NCBI GenBank assembly: GCA_016869215.1 | Contig: VGEP01000005.1 | Coordinates: 109,437-173,436 of the forward strand | Length of the DNA: 64,000 bases | Source: Alphaproteobacteria bacterium | Lineage (GTDB): Bacteria > Pseudomonadota > Alphaproteobacteria > Rhizobiales > Xanthobacteraceae | Direction: 5' to 3' | Shown here: piece by piece, positions 20,893-29,931 of the stretch | Layout of the letters: each line of letters starts with the position of its first letter | How positions within the stretch are numbered: the stretch's first letter is position 1 | Notes under the pieces: model-generated | The model's database searches: none | What the model was told of the DNA's origin: nothing | Seen by the model: only the letters and a program-made list of their open reading frames with translations | Translations under genes and position numbers: made by a program

Positions 20893-22128
20893 ATGAGTGC
20901 GAGTGCGAAGGATGCGCCGGTGCTGGTGGTCGGAGGCGGCATCGGCGGCCTGTCGGCGGCGCTGGCGCTGTCGCGCAAGGGCATTCCGGTCCAGGTGCTG
21001 GAGCAGGCGCCGGAGTTCAAGGAAATCGGCGCCGGCATCCAGCTCGGTCCCAACGTGTTCCGGATGTTCGAGGTGCTCGGATTGACCGAGCAGATGGTTC
21101 ACTGGGGCGCATTCCCGGCCGAGCTGGAATTCCGCGATTCCATGACCGCCGAGACCATCGTCGAACTGAAGATCGACAAGCGCTTCCACGACAAGTACCG
21201 CGCGCCCTACGGCGTCATTCACCGCGCCGACATGCTCAATGTCATCTACGAGGCGTGCAAGAAGTCGAACCTGATCAAGCTCGCAACCTCGCAGAAGGTT
21301 ACGACAATCGACGACGACGGCTCCGGCGTCACCGTCCGCACCGAAACCGGCGAGACGTATCGCGGCTCGGCTCTGATCGGGTGCGACGGCCTGTGGTCCA
21401 CCGTGCGCGAGAAGATCGTCGGCGACGGCAAGCCGGTCGTCTCCGGCCACATCGCCTATCGCGCCGTGCTGCCGACCGACGAGTGGCCGAAGGAATACCG
21501 CCTGCCGAAAATGATCGTCTGGTGCGGCGAGAAGACCCATCTGGTGCACTATCCGCTCCGACGCGGCGAACTGTTCAACTTGGTCGTCGTGTTCCATTCC
21601 GACCGTTACGAGGAGGGCTGGGACACGTACGGCGACCCGGCCGAACTGCACGAGCGGTTCAAGGAGAAATGCGAGCCGGTCCGCACGCTGCTCAGCAAGG
21701 TCAACGCCTGGAAAATGTGGGTGCTGTGCGACCGGCCGCCGATCAAGAACTGGAGCAAGGGCCGGATCACGCTGCTCGGCGACGCCGCGCACCCGATGCT
21801 TCAGTATCTCGCCCAGGGCGCCAACATGGCGATCGAGGATGCGGTCTGCCTCGCCGATCAGATAGAGGCCGCCGGCCGCGACTGCGAAGCGGCGTTCAAG
21901 AAGTATCAGGAGCTGCGCTACCTGCGGACGGCGCGCGTACAACTGATGGCGCGGGTATTCGGCGAGATCTATCACGCCAGCGGCGTCAACCGCGAACTAC
22001 GCAACAAGCTGCTGACAGAGTGGAGCGCGCAGGGCGCGATCGACATGTCATGGCTCTACAGCCATCAGCCGGAACTGCCGCACATCGACCACATTCCGCT
22101 GCCGCCTCCGACGCGGCTCGCGTCCTGA
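20893..22128 (+). CDS. FAD-dependent aromatic monooxygenase (salicylate / 3-hydroxybenzoate 6-hydroxylase-like)
   Basis: 'VVGGGIGGLSAALALSRKGIPVQVLEQA', 'IGCDGLWSTVREKI', 'RITLLGDAAHPMLQYLAQGANMAIEDAVCLA'. Confidence 0.9.
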   Translation: MSASAKDAPVLVVGGGIGGLSAALALSRKGIPVQVLEQAPEFKEIGAGIQLGPNVFRMFEVLGLTEQMVHWGAFPAELEFRDSMTAETIVELKIDKRFHDKYRAPYGVIHRADMLNVIYEACKKSNLIKLATSQKVTTIDDDGSGVTVRTETGETYRGSALIGCDGLWSTVREKIVGDGKPVVSGHIAYRAVLPTDEWPKEYRLPKMIVWCGEKTHLVHYPLRRGELFNLVVVFHSDRYEEGWDTYGDPAELHERFKEKCEPVRTLLSKVNAWKMWVLCDRPPIKNWSKGRITLLGDAAHPMLQYLAQGANMAIEDAVCLADQIEAAGRDCEAAFKKYQELRYLRTARVQLMARVFGEIYHASGVNRELRNKLLTEWSAQGAIDMSWLYSHQPELPHIDHIPLPPPTRLAS

Positions 22129-22176
22129 ACCGGCGCGCGACGAACGACAACCGACATCCCGGGAGGATATGACGCC

Positions 22177-22896
22177 ATGGCGAAACTCGACGACCTGCTG
22201 GAAGACCTGGTCACGGCAAACCACGTTCTGGCGAAGCTCGGCATTGTCGATTCGTTCGGTCACATCAGCATCCGCCATCCCGACCGGCCGGACCGCTTTT
22301 TCCTGTCGTGCTCGCGCGCGCCCGAGCGCGTTTCGCGCGACGACATTCTGGAATTCGACCTCGATTGCAATGTCATCGACGCCAGGGGCAAGCAGCTCTA
22401 CACCGAGCGCCCGATCCACGGCGGCGCCTATCAGGCCCGGCCCGACGTGATGAGCGTGATTCACAATCACAGCCCGGGCGTCATTCCCTACGGCGTCACC
22501 GGGCACAAGCTCAAGCCGATCATGCACATGTGCGCCACCATCGGCCACGAGGTGCCGATCTGGGACCAGCACACAAAGTTCCGCGATACGGACCTGCTCG
22601 TCCGCACCATGGACCAGGGCCGCGATCTCGCCAGGAAACTCGGCAAGGGCGGCACCTGCCTGATGCGCGGCCACGGCTGCGTCGTGGTGGGCCCCTACAT
22701 GCGCCGCACCGTCTACACCGCCGTCTATCTGGAGCTGAACGCCAAGCTGCAGATGCAGGCCGAGGCCATGAGCAAAAAGGTTCGCTTCCTCACCAAGGGC
22801 GAAGTCAACAAGGTGATCGAGACCACGTCGCCGGCGAACGTCAATCGCGCCTGGGAGAACTGGTGCCGGATGGTCAACCGGCCGTATCGCGATTAG
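22177..22896 (+). CDS. Class II aldolase/adducin family protein
   Basis: 'DSFGHISIRHPDRPDRF', 'RPIHGGAYQARPDVMSVIHNHSPGVIPYG'. Confidence 0.88.
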   Translation: MAKLDDLLEDLVTANHVLAKLGIVDSFGHISIRHPDRPDRFFLSCSRAPERVSRDDILEFDLDCNVIDARGKQLYTERPIHGGAYQARPDVMSVIHNHSPGVIPYGVTGHKLKPIMHMCATIGHEVPIWDQHTKFRDTDLLVRTMDQGRDLARKLGKGGTCLMRGHGCVVVGPYMRRTVYTAVYLELNAKLQMQAEAMSKKVRFLTKGEVNKVIETTSPANVNRAWENWCRMVNRPYRD

Positions 22897-22928
22897 CGGC
22901 CGGCCTCGCCACGGTCATTCCGGAACAA

Positions 22929-25244
22929 CTACAACGGCCCGAAATTCGGCGGCGGAATTCTGCGGTTGGACGCCGCCTCATAAGCCGATGCGATCCGCAA
23001 CAGCGCATCTTCGCGGCCCGGATCGCAGCGGAACACCAGCGAGAACGGCAGGCCGGGCGCGGGGATCGTCGTCGGCTTGTCGGAGGCCTGCGAGACGTAG
23101 CGCATGCCGTCCGGCATCAACTTGAAAACCGGGTCGTAGACCGTCGTGACATAACCCGCAGGGACCAGCACCTCGGTCAGGCCGGCGTTCGGCCCGCTGA
23201 GCGATTCCGGCGTGAGGTTGCTGACGATATCGTGCTGATAGGCATGGCCGATCAACCCCGGCGGCCACGGCGTATGCAACCGCACCAGCGCATCGAGTTT
23301 GTTTTCCAGGATCACCATCATGTCGGCGCGGCGCAGCAGTTCGCGCAGCATGATGCGTTCGTTGACGCCCTGCCGCGACCCGTGCGGATTGCGCGGATCG
23401 GCGACCTCTTCCCAATTCTTGAACGCCGCGCGCTGATCGTCGCCCCAGAACTTTGAGCGTGCGTTGAGTTGCGCCCAATCGTTCAGCGTCTCGGCGAAGC
23501 CCCTGGCCTTCCAGTCCTCGGCGCGGCGCGACAGGTACTGCGAAATGTGAAAGCGAAACGCCATCGCCATTTCCTGCTGCTGCACGGTGGCGAGGTCGAG
23601 ATTCGCGGGCGGCGCGATTTGCCCTTCGGCAAGCGCAACGCAATAGTCGACCGGCTGCATCGTGCCGGAGCCAAACGTCTTTCCGGGCATGAACTCGGTC
23701 GGCACGATCGCGGCGGCGAACTCCTTGAACAGCGGCGTGCCGTCGCGGCGCAGCCGGAACAGCAGATCGGGCATGAACACCGGCACGAGCCGCGCCAGCG
23801 CCGTGCGGTAGTCGACCTTCATCTGCTCCAGATCGGGATCCGGCCGCCACGTGGGTTCGGAGGATTCGACCAGCGTCGCGCCAAGCCTGCCGCCCAGCAC
23901 CGATTTGATCTCGCGCGCCGCGGCTTCGACGATCGGCTCTTCGGTCTTCGAGCCCGGCGGGATCGCCATCGACTCGCGGATGACGCCCAGCCGCACGCCC
24001 TTGAGCGCGCCCGCAGAACCGGCGGCGCACGCGTGGGGGGCATACGCCGGCAACACCGAAGAACGCGGCACGGTCGTATAGACGTCACGCGGGTCGTAGT
24101 AGCCTTCGTTCGGGTCCCTCAACGCATCGAGAATCTTCGCGCAGTCCTCGATCCGGCGCGCATGGATGCCCGTCCGGTCGCAATAGATGTCGGCGCCGAT
24201 CGCACCGCCATCGAAGCCGAGCATCGCCTTGTGCGGCAGGATCAGCGCCACAGCGTTGTGGTTCGACGGCCCGCGGCAGGAGGCGCGCGTTTCCTCGCCG
24301 AGCGCGGCCATCACGAGGTTCGCGCTCACCGACACGCCCGACCCGGAACTCGACCCAAGCGAGGCCGAGCGCGTCGTGTCGTAGACGTTCGCTGGATTTC
24401 CCGCCCAGGTGCTGCGCTGATAGCCGAGCGTCGACGGCAGCACCCTGTCCGGCCTGTTGCGTCCGCCGGGATCGCCGGCGCGGCCGTTGTATTCTGTGTT
24501 CACGGCTTTGGCGAAAATAATGGCGCCCTTGTTGCGAAGCTGCTCGACCAGCACATGGTCGCGCGCGGGGAAGTCGATGTCGTAGCGCGCGTCGCCGCCG
24601 CCGGTCGAGCGCATGTCTTTCGTATCGAACGGGTCCTTGAACGCGAACACCACGCCGTACATCGGCATGGTGCCGAGATCGGGATTGCGGCCGTACTTCG
24701 CGTCGAGCTCGGCCGCGCGCTCCAGCGCGTCCGGCTGATGGCGGAAGAATTCGCACACCGGCGGCGCGCCCGGCGGCAGCGGACCCTGCGACGGATGCCG
24801 GTCGTGGTCGCCGCGGCAGGTGACGGAGCGTTCGCCGCGGATGTTGAGGGTTCCAAGCGCGTTGAGCTGGCCCGCGTTCGGAACGCCGACGATCATGCCG
24901 AACTGCTGCTGCACGGACGGATCGGAGGCGGTCGCCTCCATGCGCCCGAATTCGAGCGGCGGGCCTTTGTACTTGGCGAGGTCCGGCAGGATCGACGACG
25001 CCTTGACGGTCGCAGCCGGGAACTCCAGCGCGCGGCCGGCGCGCTCGGCGCCCTTCGCAGCTGCCACGGGTGCGCCGCCCTCCGTCACCAGCATGCTCGC
25101 CACGCCGTTGTAGGCCCGCACGCGCGCAAGGTACTGCAGGACTACGCCGGCCACCGTAGCCTCGCCCGCGCGGATCGCGCGGTGCAAGTCCTCGATCGTC
25201 GCCTCTTCGACCCGGAAATTCCCGTCCTGCGTGCCGCCGCTCAT
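22929..25244 (-). CDS. Amidase signature family enzyme (long form)
   Basis: Catalytic Lys 'VVFAFKDPFDTKDM' and Ser-rich 'SLGSSSGSGVSVSANLV'; start at the MSGGTQD Met. Confidence 0.83.
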   Translation of the reverse strand: MSGGTQDGNFRVEEATIEDLHRAIRAGEATVAGVVLQYLARVRAYNGVASMLVTEGGAPVAAAKGAERAGRALEFPAATVKASSILPDLAKYKGPPLEFGRMEATASDPSVQQQFGMIVGVPNAGQLNALGTLNIRGERSVTCRGDHDRHPSQGPLPPGAPPVCEFFRHQPDALERAAELDAKYGRNPDLGTMPMYGVVFAFKDPFDTKDMRSTGGGDARYDIDFPARDHVLVEQLRNKGAIIFAKAVNTEYNGRAGDPGGRNRPDRVLPSTLGYQRSTWAGNPANVYDTTRSASLGSSSGSGVSVSANLVMAALGEETRASCRGPSNHNAVALILPHKAMLGFDGGAIGADIYCDRTGIHARRIEDCAKILDALRDPNEGYYDPRDVYTTVPRSSVLPAYAPHACAAGSAGALKGVRLGVIRESMAIPPGSKTEEPIVEAAAREIKSVLGGRLGATLVESSEPTWRPDPDLEQMKVDYRTALARLVPVFMPDLLFRLRRDGTPLFKEFAAAIVPTEFMPGKTFGSGTMQPVDYCVALAEGQIAPPANLDLATVQQQEMAMAFRFHISQYLSRRAEDWKARGFAETLNDWAQLNARSKFWGDDQRAAFKNWEEVADPRNPHGSRQGVNERIMLRELLRRADMMVILENKLDALVRLHTPWPPGLIGHAYQHDIVSNLTPESLSGPNAGLTEVLVPAGYVTTVYDPVFKLMPDGMRYVSQASDKPTTIPAPGLPFSLVFRCDPGREDALLRIASAYEAASNRRIPPPNFGPL

Positions 25245-25372
25245 CGACGCATCATCTCCCCTGCCCGCGCAGTGAGCAAGGCTGCATGGCTGCTGCCTGC
25301 TGTGTCGGCTTCCAGCCACAGTTGGGGAGCGATATCGTTTTCACGCCGGCATCGCGACCCACGAGGATTGTC

Positions 25373-26347
25373 ATGCAACGACTGCTACTCGGCGTGGCGC
25401 TGGCGGCGCTCGCTCTTGCAGGCACGGCCGCCGCCCAGTCCTATCCGACGCGGCCCATCACCTTCATCGTTCCTTACGGCCCAGGCGGCCCGGCCGATAC
25501 CATGGGGCGCACCATGGCCGAGGCGATGCGCCCGCATCTTGGGCAATCGATCGTCATCGAAAACGTCACCGGCGCGAACGGCACGATCGGCGTCGGCCGC
25601 ATGGTCCGCGCCACGCCCGACGGCTACACGTTCGGCGTCGGCAACTGGCCGTCGATGATCACCAACGGCGCGATCTACAAGCTGAACTACGACATCCAAC
25701 GCGACCTCGAACCGGTCGTCCGCCTGCCGCACAACCCGTACATCGCCGTCGTGCGCAAGAATTTCCCGGCGAAGGACTTCAAGGAGATGATCGCCTGGCT
25801 CAAGGCCAATCCGGACAAGGCGACGGAAGGCACCGCCGGCGTCGGATCGGGCCAGCACGTCAGCGGCGTCTATTTCCAGAAGGTCACCGGCACCAAATTC
25901 CGCTTCGTGCCCTACAAGGCCGGCTCCGCCGACATCATCCGCGACATGGTGGCGGGCCACATCGACTTTACGTTCGACCAGGCGATCACGTCGCTCAACC
26001 ACATCAAGGGTGGGAACGTGAGGGGCTACGCCGTCACCTCGAACCAGCGGCTCGATGCCGCGCCCGACATCCCGACGGTGGACGAGGCCGGTGCGCCGGG
26101 CGTCTATATCTCGACCTGGTACGGACTATGGGCGCCCAAAGGCACGCCCAGGGAGGCAATCGGGAAGCTCGGCGAAGCCGCACGCAAGGCGATGGCCGAT
26201 CCCGCCGTGCGCGCCAAGCTCGCGGCTCTGGGCCAGCAGATTCCGGCCCCAGCGGAGCAAGGCGCAGCGGCGCTCGCCGCCTTCACCAAGGCCGAGATCG
26301 ACAAGTGGCACGCGCTGATCAAGGAAGCCGGCATCAAGGTGGAATGA
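25373..26347 (+). CDS. Bug/TctC-family substrate-binding protein
   Basis: Signal peptide; 'YPTRPITFIVPYGPGGPADTMGRTMAEAM', 'DIPTVDEAGAPGV'. Start at the MQRLLLG Met. Confidence 0.92.
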   Translation: MQRLLLGVALAALALAGTAAAQSYPTRPITFIVPYGPGGPADTMGRTMAEAMRPHLGQSIVIENVTGANGTIGVGRMVRATPDGYTFGVGNWPSMITNGAIYKLNYDIQRDLEPVVRLPHNPYIAVVRKNFPAKDFKEMIAWLKANPDKATEGTAGVGSGQHVSGVYFQKVTGTKFRFVPYKAGSADIIRDMVAGHIDFTFDQAITSLNHIKGGNVRGYAVTSNQRLDAAPDIPTVDEAGAPGVYISTWYGLWAPKGTPREAIGKLGEAARKAMADPAVRAKLAALGQQIPAPAEQGAAALAAFTKAEIDKWHALIKEAGIKVE

Positions 26348-26353
26348 CGCGCT

Positions 26354-26824
26354 TCACGCCACCGGCAGGACGTTGGTGTACTTGACCTGCTCCAAAGCGA
26401 AACTCGACTCGATCGAGGCGATGCCTTCGACGCGGGTCAGCTTCTGCTTGACGAAGCGCTCGTAGGCGTCGAGGTCGGGCACCACGACGCGCAGCCAGTA
26501 GTCGCGCGGGCCGGTCATCAGGTAGCACTCCAGCACCTCGGGCCAGCGCTCGATCGCCTTGGCGAAGCGGTCGAGCGACTCCTGGCGCTGCTTCTCCAGC
26601 TTGATCGAGACGAACACGCTGACCGGCAAGCCGACGGCGCGCTGATCCAGCACGGCGACATAGCGCGCGATCACGCCGTCCTTCTCCAGCATCCGCACGC
26701 GACGCAGGCAAGGCGACGGCGACAGGCCGACCTTCTCGGCCAAATCGGCGAGGCTCATGCGGCCGTCGGCCTGAAGGTGCTGGAGGATTTTCCGATCGAC
26801 GGAATCGAGGGTCCGCCCTGGCAT
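26354..26824 (-). CDS. Lrp/AsnC-family transcriptional regulator
   Basis: 'LDSVDRKILQHLQADGRMSLADLAEKVGLSPSPCLRRVRMLEKDGVI' HTH plus RAM-like C-terminus. Confidence 0.93.
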   Translation of the reverse strand: MPGRTLDSVDRKILQHLQADGRMSLADLAEKVGLSPSPCLRRVRMLEKDGVIARYVAVLDQRAVGLPVSVFVSIKLEKQRQESLDRFAKAIERWPEVLECYLMTGPRDYWLRVVVPDLDAYERFVKQKLTRVEGIASIESSFALEQVKYTNVLPVA

Positions 26825-26847
26825 ATTCCGCCTCCGATGCGCTCAAT

Positions 26848-26866
26848 ATTGGCAGTGTCTGCCAAT
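26848..26866. promoter_or_regulatory. Dyad upstream of the Lrp-family gene (candidate operator 1)
   Basis: Perfect ATTGGCA-GTGTC-TGCCAAT inverted repeat just upstream of the Lrp start codon. Confidence 0.5.
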
Positions 26867-26888
26867 TCGATGTCACAAGGTAGCTTAA

Positions 26889-26907
26889 ATTGGCAGGTAT
26901 TGCCGGA
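26889..26907. promoter_or_regulatory. Second, imperfect dyad (candidate operator 2)
   Basis: ATTGGCA-GGTAT-TGCCGGA, same arm and spacing, 41 bp from dyad 1. Confidence 0.45.
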
Positions 26908-26966
26908 ATAGTCGTCCGATACTCGCGCGCACCAGGGCCGCCGGCGCACCCGCCAGGAGCACACTC

Positions 26967-27326
26967 ATGAAAGTGGATGGAGGCTGCCACTGCGGCCGCG
27001 TCAGGTTCGAAGCGGAGGTCGACCCCGCAAAGGTTCTGATCTGCCACTGCACGGATTGTCAGACATTGTCCGGCGCCGCGTTTCGCACCGTCGTGCGCGT
27101 GCCGGTGAACGCCTTCAACCTGCTTTCGGGCGAGCCGAAGAAATACGTCAAGCAGGCCGAGAGCGGGAATCGCATGGTCCAGGCGCTTTGTGGCGACTGC
27201 GGAAGCCCGGTCTATGGCTCCCACCTCGACCGTCCCACTTACTTCGGAATCAGGGTGGCGACGCTGCGCCAGCGCGACGCGCTTCCGCCGAAGCTGCAGA
27301 TTTGGTGCCGATCGGCGAATCCCTAG
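26967..27326 (+). CDS. GFA-family (glutathione-dependent formaldehyde-activating enzyme-like) protein
   Basis: Cys pattern 'GGCHCGRVRFEAEVDPAKVLICHCTDCQTLSG...GDCGSPVY'. Confidence 0.88.
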   Translation: MKVDGGCHCGRVRFEAEVDPAKVLICHCTDCQTLSGAAFRTVVRVPVNAFNLLSGEPKKYVKQAESGNRMVQALCGDCGSPVYGSHLDRPTYFGIRVATLRQRDALPPKLQIWCRSANP

Positions 27327-27397
27327 GTCGGAAATCTGGATGACATTCCCAGGATCGAACGACACGCCTGAGTCCTGAAGACAGGATTTCGATTCAC

Positions 27398-29812
27398 ATG
27401 TCACGACGTACCGCCGAAATCTCGCCAGACGATCTTGCGATCCTCGGAGAACTCGAGCGCAAGGTGCTCTGGCTGGCGAGCTGGACCATCCACAACGCCA
27501 ATCATTTACGCGACAACGCCGACGGCTTGAAGGTCGGCGGGCACCAAGCATCGTCGGCCTCGCTCGCGACTATCATGACCGCGCTCTACTTCCGCAGCCT
27601 GCGGCCGCAGGACCGCGTCGCGGTGAAGCCGCATGCCTCGCCGAACTTCCACGCGATCCAGTATCTGCTCGGCAAGCAGACGCGCGAGAAGCTTGAGAAC
27701 TTCCGCGGCTACAAGGGCGCGCAGAGCTACCCGTCGCGCACCAAGGACACCGACGACGTCGACTTCTCGACCGGGTCCGTCGGCCTCGGCGTGGCGCAGA
27801 CGCTGTTCTCGTCGCTGGTGCAGGACTACGTGCGTGCGCACGGCTGGGCGAAAGATCGGCCCGAGGGCCGCACAATCGCGCTGGTCGGCGACGCCGAACT
27901 CGACGAAGGCAACATCTTCGAGGCGATGCTCGAAGGCTGGAAGCAGGGCCTGCGCAATTGCTGGTGGATCGTCGACTACAACCGGCAAAGCCTCGACGCG
28001 GTGGTGCGCGAGGGCCTGTGGGAGCGCTACGAGCACCTGTTCACGAACTTCGGCTGGGATGTGGCGATCCTGAAATACGGCTCGCTGCAGCAGGCGGCGT
28101 TCCGCGAACCCGGCGGCGAGCGCCTGCGGGAGTGGATCGACAAGTGCCCGAACCAGCTCTATTCCGCGCTGGTGTTTCAGGGCGGCGCGGCCTGGCGCAA
28201 GCGCCTCAACGACGACATCGGCGATCAGGGACCCATCAGCGCGCTGATCGCGCGGCGCAGCGACGAGGAACTGGCGCGGCTGATGAACAATCTCGGCGGC
28301 CACGACCTGCCGTCGCTGGCCGAGGCGTTCGACAAGATCGATCACGACCGCCCGGTCTGCTTCATCGCCTACACGGTCAAAGGCCACGGCCTGCCGATGG
28401 CCGGGCACAAGGACAATCACGCCGGTCTGATGACGCCGGCGCAGATGGACGGCTTCCGCAGGGCGATGAACGTCCGCGATGGCCACGAGTGGGACCGCTT
28501 CGAGGGTCTCAAGGCCGCGCCGGAAGCGCTGCAAGCTTTCCTCGACCGCGTGCCGTTCGCGCAAGGCGGGCCGCGCCGATTGCAGGCGCCGCAAATCGCA
28601 GTGCCGGAATCGCTCAAGGTCACGATCCAGCCGGAGATGTCGACCCAGGCCGGCTTTGGCGCGCTGCTCAACGAGATCGCACGCGAGAAGACGCCGATCG
28701 CCGAGCGTATCGTCACCACCTCGCCCGACGTCACCGTCTCGACCAATCTCGGCCCGTGGGTGAACCGCCGCGGCCTGTTCGCGCACGAGAGCGTCGCCGA
28801 CACGTTCAAGAGCGAACGCATTCCTTCCACCTTCAACTGGGAGTTCTCGCCGCGCGGCCAGCACATCGAACTCGGCATCGCGGAAATGAACCTGTTCATC
28901 GTGCTGTCGGCGCTCGGTCTGTCGCACGAAATCCACGGCGAACGGCTGCTGCCGATCGGCACGCTCTACGATCCGTTCATCGCGCGCGGCCTCGATGCGC
29001 TGAATTACGCCTGCTACCAGGACGCCCGATTCATTCTCGCCGCGACCCCGTCGGGCATCACGCTGGCGCCGGAGGGCGGCGCGCACCAGTCGATCGCACA
29101 GCCGCTGATCGGCATGGCGCAGGACGGGCTTGCGGCCTTCGAGCCGGCGTTTGTCGACGAGCTTGCGGAAATCCTGCGCTTCTCGCTCGACTACATCCAG
29201 CGCAGCGGCGACGGCGAGGCCTCCGAGCGCAACTGGCTGCGCGACGAGACCGGCGGCTCGGTCTATCTCAGGCTGTCGACCCGTCCGGTCGAGCAGATCG
29301 CGCGGCCCATGACGGCCGAATTGCACCAAGGCATCGTCGACGGCGCTTATTGGCTGCGCGCACCCGGACCGAATTGCCAGGTCGTCGTGGCCTACACCGG
29401 CGCGGTCGCGCCGGAAGCGATCCAGGCCATCGGCCTGATGGCGGAGGATCGCCGCGACGTCGGCCTCCTGGCAGTGACCTCGGCCGACCGCCTGAACGCC
29501 GGCTGGACTGCCGCGCTCCGGGCACGCGAGCGCGGACTTGGGCACGCGCGGTCGCACATCGAACGGCTGCTCGCCGATCTGCCCGGGCATTGCTCCATCG
29601 TGACCGTGCTCGATGGCCATCCCGCGACGCTCGCATGGCTCGGTGCGGTGGGCGGCCACCGCGTGCGACCGCTTGGCGTCGAGCACTTCGGCCAGACCGG
29701 CTCGATCCAGGACCTCTATCGGCACTACGGCATCGACGCGCAGGCGATTGTCGCGGCTGCACAAGCCGTCGCGCCCGGCCGACCGATCCGCCACTTGCGG
29801 GCGTTGGGCTAG
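27398..29812 (+). CDS. Transketolase/pyruvate dehydrogenase E1 (homodimeric AceE-like)
   Basis: 'ANHLRDNADGLKVGGHQASSASLATIMTALYF', 'DAELDEGNIFEAMLEGWKQGLRNCWWIVDYNRQSLD', 'YTVKGHGLPMAGHKDNHAG'. Confidence 0.85.
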   Translation: MSRRTAEISPDDLAILGELERKVLWLASWTIHNANHLRDNADGLKVGGHQASSASLATIMTALYFRSLRPQDRVAVKPHASPNFHAIQYLLGKQTREKLENFRGYKGAQSYPSRTKDTDDVDFSTGSVGLGVAQTLFSSLVQDYVRAHGWAKDRPEGRTIALVGDAELDEGNIFEAMLEGWKQGLRNCWWIVDYNRQSLDAVVREGLWERYEHLFTNFGWDVAILKYGSLQQAAFREPGGERLREWIDKCPNQLYSALVFQGGAAWRKRLNDDIGDQGPISALIARRSDEELARLMNNLGGHDLPSLAEAFDKIDHDRPVCFIAYTVKGHGLPMAGHKDNHAGLMTPAQMDGFRRAMNVRDGHEWDRFEGLKAAPEALQAFLDRVPFAQGGPRRLQAPQIAVPESLKVTIQPEMSTQAGFGALLNEIAREKTPIAERIVTTSPDVTVSTNLGPWVNRRGLFAHESVADTFKSERIPSTFNWEFSPRGQHIELGIAEMNLFIVLSALGLSHEIHGERLLPIGTLYDPFIARGLDALNYACYQDARFILAATPSGITLAPEGGAHQSIAQPLIGMAQDGLAAFEPAFVDELAEILRFSLDYIQRSGDGEASERNWLRDETGGSVYLRLSTRPVEQIARPMTAELHQGIVDGAYWLRAPGPNCQVVVAYTGAVAPEAIQAIGLMAEDRRDVGLLAVTSADRLNAGWTAALRARERGLGHARSHIERLLADLPGHCSIVTVLDGHPATLAWLGAVGGHRVRPLGVEHFGQTGSIQDLYRHYGIDAQAIVAAAQAVAPGRPIRHLRALG

Positions 29813-29931
29813 CACCGCGCGCAACCGGACGGCGACGCCGCGGCAAATTGACCTTTGTATCGGGACGCGGCAGGAAGTGCCCGCTTTGGTGTTAACCTGA
29901 CGTCACAACAGACGTCTTCGAGGATCGGATC

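Noticed and set aside
23469-25658. 729-aa plus-strand ORF opposite the amidase
   Set aside because: Antisense shadow of a well-supported amidase coding frame.
27506-29824. 772-aa minus-strand ORF opposite the AceE-like gene
   Set aside because: Low-complexity antisense shadow ORF typical of high-GC DNA.
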